In this document: piece after piece, positions 60,826 to 64,000 of the stretch | How the letters are laid out: each line of letters opens with the position of its first letter | How positions within the stretch are numbered: position 1 is the stretch's first letter | The notes under the pieces: model-generated | What the model saw: the letters and a program-made list of their open reading frames with translations, nothing else | Told to the model about the DNA's origin: nothing | The model's database searches: none | Translations under genes and position numbers: made by a program | From: Cytobacillus horneckiae | GTDB taxonomy: Bacteria > Bacillota > Bacilli > Bacillales > Cytobacillaceae | DNA length: 64,000 nucleotides | Reading direction: 5' to 3' | NCBI RefSeq assembly: GCF_002835735.1 | Contig: NZ_PISD01000050.1 | Location: 1 to 64,000, forward strand

Positions 60826-61182
60826 ATGACCCGCCCAGCCCAATCAAACATTAAGTCTCAGCATGTATGTAAAAACTTTCATAAAACAATTGAATTTATC
60901 GGTCGGCGATGGATGGGAATGGTGATCTATTCTCTTCTCGACGGACCGAAAAGATTTCATGAGATTGTTCAAAAAATAGATGGAATATCCGATCGTCTGT
61001 TAACGGAAAGATTAAATGATTTAGTAAGTGAAGGACTAGTGACTAAACGCTATCTTGACGCTTCCAGCAAGAAAGTTGAATATGAGCTAACACCAAGTGG
61101 TGAAGCTTTAAAAGAAGTCGTTCTTGCTATCCTTGATTGGTTAGAAGAGAAGGAAAAAATTGAAAAAACAGGTAGCATATAA
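60826..61182 (+). CDS. HxlR-family transcriptional regulator
   Basis: A 118-residue winged-helix protein: CKNFHKTIEFIGRRWMGMVI (about 14-33), the PKRFHEIVQKIDGISDRLLT recognition region (about 40-59) and ERLNDLVSEGLVTKR wing, typical of HxlR/YodB/HypR proteins. The N-terminal Cys (HVCK) corresponds to the redox-sensing Cys of YodB-type members. Those repress or activate divergent nitroreductase or azoreductase genes under quinone stress, matching the layout here. AAAGGAG precedes the ATG. Confidence 0.9.
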   Translation: MTRPAQSNIKSQHVCKNFHKTIEFIGRRWMGMVIYSLLDGPKRFHEIVQKIDGISDRLLTERLNDLVSEGLVTKRYLDASSKKVEYELTPSGEALKEVVLAILDWLEEKEKIEKTGSI

Positions 61183-61276
61183 AACATTGTTGAAAATTTC
61201 ATCCCCTCTTATCACATTTTTTGAAAATATGGTAAGCTTAAACAGTTGTATAGATTTAACATAGGGGGAAGTCTTG

Positions 61277-61909
61277 ATGAAAAAATTATTCAGTCTATTA
61301 TTAGTCGCACTGCTCGCAGCTTGCTCATCTGCAGAAGAGTCTGGCGGAGAGACGAAGAAGGAAGAACCGAAAGCGGCGACTGAGGAAAAGTCAGACGCAG
61401 CGAATGAAGAAAAAGGGCTTGAAGTTGATAAAGGTCTGTTAAATGTACAAATTACCATTCCCGCTTCATTTATGGAAGGTGAAAATACGGATACAGCAAT
61501 CGAAGAAGCAAAAGCCAACGGCATTAAAGAGGTTACAAAAAATGAAGACGGTTCCATCACATACAAAATGAGCAAATCTGAGCATAAAAAAATGCTCAAA
61601 GAATTGCAAACAACCATGACTGAAAGCATGGACGAAATTAAAAATGACAAGGAAATCGCTTCAATTAAAGATATTACACACAACAAAGACTTCTCGGAAT
61701 TTACTTTAGTTGTGGATCAAGAGGCATATGAAAACAGCTTTGACAGTATAGCAATCTATGGGCTTGGCATATCAGGCATGTATTACCAGCTGTTTGACGG
61801 AGCCAGCCCTGAAAATTATAAGGTCAATATTGATGTTAAAGATGAAGCATCAGGCAAGGTATTCAGTGAAATCATTTTCCCTGATGATTTGGAAGATGAA
61901 GCAGAGTAG
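61277..61909 (+). CDS. Secreted lipoprotein, unknown function
   Basis: A 210-residue lipoprotein: MKKLFSLLLVALLAACSS gives a lipobox ending at Cys16, then an acidic, Lys/Glu-rich linker (to about residue 55). The remaining domain contains LLNVQITIPASFMEGENTD and KNEDGSITYKMSKSEHKKM and resembles hypothetical Bacillus lipoproteins with no assigned role. ATG 61277 has AGGGGG upstream. It follows the HxlR gene by 94 bases and probably has its own promoter. Confidence 0.8.
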   Translation: MKKLFSLLLVALLAACSSAEESGGETKKEEPKAATEEKSDAANEEKGLEVDKGLLNVQITIPASFMEGENTDTAIEEAKANGIKEVTKNEDGSITYKMSKSEHKKMLKELQTTMTESMDEIKNDKEIASIKDITHNKDFSEFTLVVDQEAYENSFDSIAIYGLGISGMYYQLFDGASPENYKVNIDVKDEASGKVFSEIIFPDDLEDEAE

Positions 61910-61918
61910 TAAAATGAG

Positions 61919-61947
61919 AGCACCTGAAATTTCAGGTGCTTTTTTTC
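61919..61947 (+). terminator. Terminator of the lipoprotein gene
   Basis: AGCACCTGAA/TTCAGGTGCT with a one- or two-base loop and seven T. Confidence 0.9.
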
Positions 61948-61994
61948 ATCGATGCTTTGTGTTAACAGGTTCATTTTATCCGTTAGCATTTTCG

Positions 61995-62047
61995 TTTATG
62001 CGTCAGTTTTCGCTTTTATGTGTCAGCTACAGCACTTTATGCGTCAG
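61995..62047 (+). repeat. Short tandem-like repeats of TTTATGCGTCAG
   Basis: TTTATGCGTCAG (61995-62006), TTTATGTGTCAG (62015-62026) and TTTATGCGTCAG (62036-62047) recur every 20-21 bases, two helical turns. A related GTTTATGCGTTTTCC occurs near 50630. They could be a protein-binding array or leftover repeat DNA. Confidence 0.6.
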
Positions 62048-62175
62048 AATCCTCGTCTTTTCTCAGCGGCAATTCAATCATAATAATGAAAAATGAATTG
62101 AATATCTACAAATATATAAAATAAAGCAGCAAAGGAGTATAATGAGAAAGAATAACAATTTAGGAGATATTTCAA

Positions 62176-63444
62176 GTGAATAAACAAAACAGCAAATACA
62201 GATGGGTTGTTTTCGGTTCCGTCCTGGCTGCCTATCTGTTTATCGTCAGTCAGCGGACAGCACCGGGGTTAATTACTGATCAGCTTATGGCAGAATTTCA
62301 GCTAACAGCGGTTGTCATTGGATTGATGACGAGCATTCAATTTTTTGCTTATGCAGGTTTGCAAATACCGATAGGTTTATTGTCCGATCGATTTGGACCG
62401 AATTTATTTTTAATTATAGGCACTTTATTAAGCGGGGTAGGCACACTTGTTTATAGTGTCGCAGATAACGGCTGGATTCTTGTTCTGGCAAGACTGCTAT
62501 GCGGTATCGGAGATGCAACTATATGGGTGAATCTAGTTTTGATCTTAAGCCAGTGGTTTAAAGTGCAGGAGTTTTCTATGTTGGTCGGTCTAGCCGGAAT
62601 GACAGGTAGCTTTGGCTTTTTGCTTGCCACCGTTCCTTTCTCAACATGGATTGCTTCATTTGGCTGGAGAGCTCCTTTTTTTGTTGTAGGAATTGTGCTT
62701 GTTTTATTAGGAATGTTACTTTACTTCGTCCTTGTAAAACAGCCTGAACGAAGATTTCCAATTGAAAAAGCGAATAATAAATCAAAGGAGAAATATGAAA
62801 AAACGTCTGTAGTATTGAGGCGCTTAATATCTAGCCGTCAGGCGTGGGCTACTTTTCTTTGTCACTTTGGGGTGGTTGGTACGTATATAGGGTTTATCGG
62901 ATCTTGGGCTGTTCCATATGGCATGGATATGTACAGTCTTTCACGATCTAATGCAAGCCAGCTGATTATGTACGGCTTAATTGGCGCAATAATAGGGGCA
63001 CCGCTTACAAGCTGGATTTCCAATAAAATTCAATCGATCAAACGGCCATACTTAATCATACATGTCATTGTTCTAGCATGCTGGTCCATTTTCTTACTAT
63101 TCGAAGGCAGACCGAGTTATCCAGTACTAATCATCCTCTTTTTTATCATTGGCTATGCAAATGGTGCAAGTACGCTAACATTTGCTGTAGTCAGACAATC
63201 TTTCAATATTAAAGAAGTTGGTTTAGTGTCAGGGTTTGCGAATACAGGTGGCTTTTTAAGCGCGGTATTATTGCCGAGTATCTTTGGGAAAATATTAGAC
63301 TACTTTAATGCAGGCGGAAGTTTAGCAGGCTATCATTATGGTTTTATTATTCCTGTCCTCTTTGCAGCAGTAGGTCTACTGGGCGGCATCCTCCTTCGCG
63401 AGCCGAGTGTGAGCTTGTCAGAAGTAAAAGAACAAGCAATGTAA
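62176..63444 (+). CDS. MFS transporter
   Basis: A 422-residue protein with 12 membrane helices. The opening SQRTAPGLITDQLMAEFQLT (about 24-43) and GLQIPIGLLSDRFGP motif (about 65-79, motif A with SDRFG) are typical of organic-anion or nitrate/hexuronate-type MFS members. RLLCGIGDATIWVNL (about 110-124) corresponds to motif B. The substrate cannot be named. The start is GTG 62176 with TAGGAGAT upstream, and a terminator follows. Confidence 0.85.
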   Translation: MNKQNSKYRWVVFGSVLAAYLFIVSQRTAPGLITDQLMAEFQLTAVVIGLMTSIQFFAYAGLQIPIGLLSDRFGPNLFLIIGTLLSGVGTLVYSVADNGWILVLARLLCGIGDATIWVNLVLILSQWFKVQEFSMLVGLAGMTGSFGFLLATVPFSTWIASFGWRAPFFVVGIVLVLLGMLLYFVLVKQPERRFPIEKANNKSKEKYEKTSVVLRRLISSRQAWATFLCHFGVVGTYIGFIGSWAVPYGMDMYSLSRSNASQLIMYGLIGAIIGAPLTSWISNKIQSIKRPYLIIHVIVLACWSIFLLFEGRPSYPVLIILFFIIGYANGASTLTFAVVRQSFNIKEVGLVSGFANTGGFLSAVLLPSIFGKILDYFNAGGSLAGYHYGFIIPVLFAAVGLLGGILLREPSVSLSEVKEQAM

Positions 63445-63446
63445 GC

Positions 63447-63482
63447 AGAAGAAATCACTGTACTGTGGTTTCTTCTTTTTTA
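63447..63482 (+). terminator. Terminator of the MFS gene
   Basis: AGAAGAAATCAC pairs with GTGGTTTCTTCT (one mismatch) and is followed by T. Confidence 0.85.
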
Positions 63483-63670
63483 ATGCTTTTTTACTATAAT
63501 AGTAGAGTAGTAATTGAAAAATATTGGATAATAACGTAAAATTATTATATATATTTCTAAAATTTTCTTGTTTAATTCCATAGATTAATTTAAAATATTA
63601 GATTTGGTAATTATATAGTCTTTAGAAACTATGAATATATAACTATAATGATAAAAGGGGGGGATTCTGG

Positions 63671-64000
63671 GTGAAAAAAAGAGAGAAAAAGAAAAAAAAG
63701 AATGTGATTTCACTAAGAATCAATATCATGTTTTTTGTCGTATTTTTATTGTTTTCGGTATTGATTTTTAGACTGGGGATGGTTCAAATTGTATTCGGGG
63801 ACGATTTTAAAAGAGAAATAGAAAGAAAGGTAGAAGTCCCGGTAAATACTTCTGTTCCAAGAGGGCAAATCTATGATAGAAATGGAAATTTAGTTGTCGG
63901 CAATGTTCCGCAAAAGGCAATAACATATACGAGGTCACATGCTGTTTCTCAGGATGAGATGCTAAAGACGGCAAAGCTTCTTGCGGTGATGATAAATAAG
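63671..64000 (+). CDS. Class B penicillin-binding protein, N-terminal part (runs off the window)
   Basis: The first 110 codons are present. The start is GTG 63671 after a G7 run. A very basic N-terminus (MKKREKKKKKN) is followed by one membrane anchor (about 19-39) and the dimerisation-domain opening VNTSVPRGQIYDRNGNLVV (about 66-84), where PRGxIYDRNG is the signature of PBP2/PbpA/PbpH-type transpeptidases. The active-site SxxK region lies beyond the window. It would crosslink peptidoglycan during elongation or spore outgrowth. Confidence 0.88.
   Translation, partial: MKKREKKKKKNVISLRINIMFFVVFLLFSVLIFRLGMVQIVFGDDFKREIERKVEVPVNTSVPRGQIYDRNGNLVVGNVPQKAITYTRSHAVSQDEMLKTAKLLAVMINK

Noticed and set aside
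61141-61686. 181-codon minus-strand frame
   Set aside because: Ser-rich antisense shadow of the lipoprotein gene.
1-64000. CRISPR arrays, tRNA or rRNA genes, prophage modules
   Set aside because: No regularly spaced repeats, no cloverleaf-like sequences and no phage structural or integrase genes were seen.

Overview
The window is chromosomal DNA from a low-GC Gram-positive, Bacillus-like bacterium (family Bacillaceae). The evidence is strong GGAGG-type ribosome binding sites with frequent GTG and TTG starts, A/T-rich intergenic DNA with hairpin-plus-T terminators, a T-box leader, a TPP riboswitch, Fur-type and cre-type sites, and families typical of Bacillus: SipW/CalY, TenA-TenI-ThiOSGF, an M4 neutral protease, DUF3231, an LmrA/LmrB pair, a YfiY-type siderophore system and a YrzF-like kinase. 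No rRNA, tRNA, CRISPR array, prophage or intact insertion sequence was seen.

Layout. 1-9.4 kb: a membrane protein, GNAT, ASCH and VOC genes, debris including a decayed ion channel, an EamA exporter behind an attenuator-like leader, an LmrB-type drug exporter flanked by a broken and an intact TetR paralogue, DUF3231 and DUF378 genes, and a 41-residue zinc-ribbon gene. 9.7-13.8 kb (minus strand): a T-box leader followed by a methionyl-tRNA synthetase, a T4 Rnl1-type RNA ligase and a polynucleotide kinase-HD end-healing enzyme. This is the most remarkable part of the window. 13.9-20.3 kb: a FAD oxidoreductase, an IS256-like remnant, GNAT, 6-phosphogluconate dehydrogenase, transaldolase and a TerC exporter. 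20.3-28.3 kb: a Fur-box-controlled siderophore uptake locus, a SLC13 carboxylate transporter behind a cre-like site, a metallophosphoesterase and a zinc-finger paralogue. 28.3-40.4 kb: an MMPL exporter, DJ-1 debris, RidA, a sirtuin, sipW-calY, an M4 protease next to an NprR-like regulator, a frameshifted transglutaminase-like gene, DJ-1 and PLD genes. 40.4-47.2 kb: a candidate small RNA, a phosphatase, and a peptidase M20 pair with a regulator and an AbgT transporter. 47.2-51.3 kb: HAD debris, GNAT, hemolysin III, a luciferase-like oxidoreductase and unknown genes. 51.4-56.1 kb: a TPP riboswitch and tenA-tenI-thiO-thiS-thiG-thiF. 56.1-64 kb: a divergent MFS/SgrR pair, a kinase-like gene, a divergent nitroreductase/HxlR pair, a lipoprotein, an MFS gene and the start of a class B penicillin-binding protein.

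How genes work together. The kinase-HD and ligase proteins would form a complete heal-and-seal RNA repair pathway. Its apparent co-transcription with a MetRS behind a Met-type T-box suggests that the operon responds to trouble with initiator or elongator tRNA-Met. The M20 hydrolases and AbgT form a scavenging module for aminobenzoyl-glutamate or similar acyl-amino acids. Gnd and transaldolase are pentose phosphate enzymes. The protease with an RRNPPA-type regulator resembles the NprR-NprA arrangement. At least six decayed genes show that the stretches between conserved blocks are turning over. All identifications come from reading motifs by eye; no database search was run.
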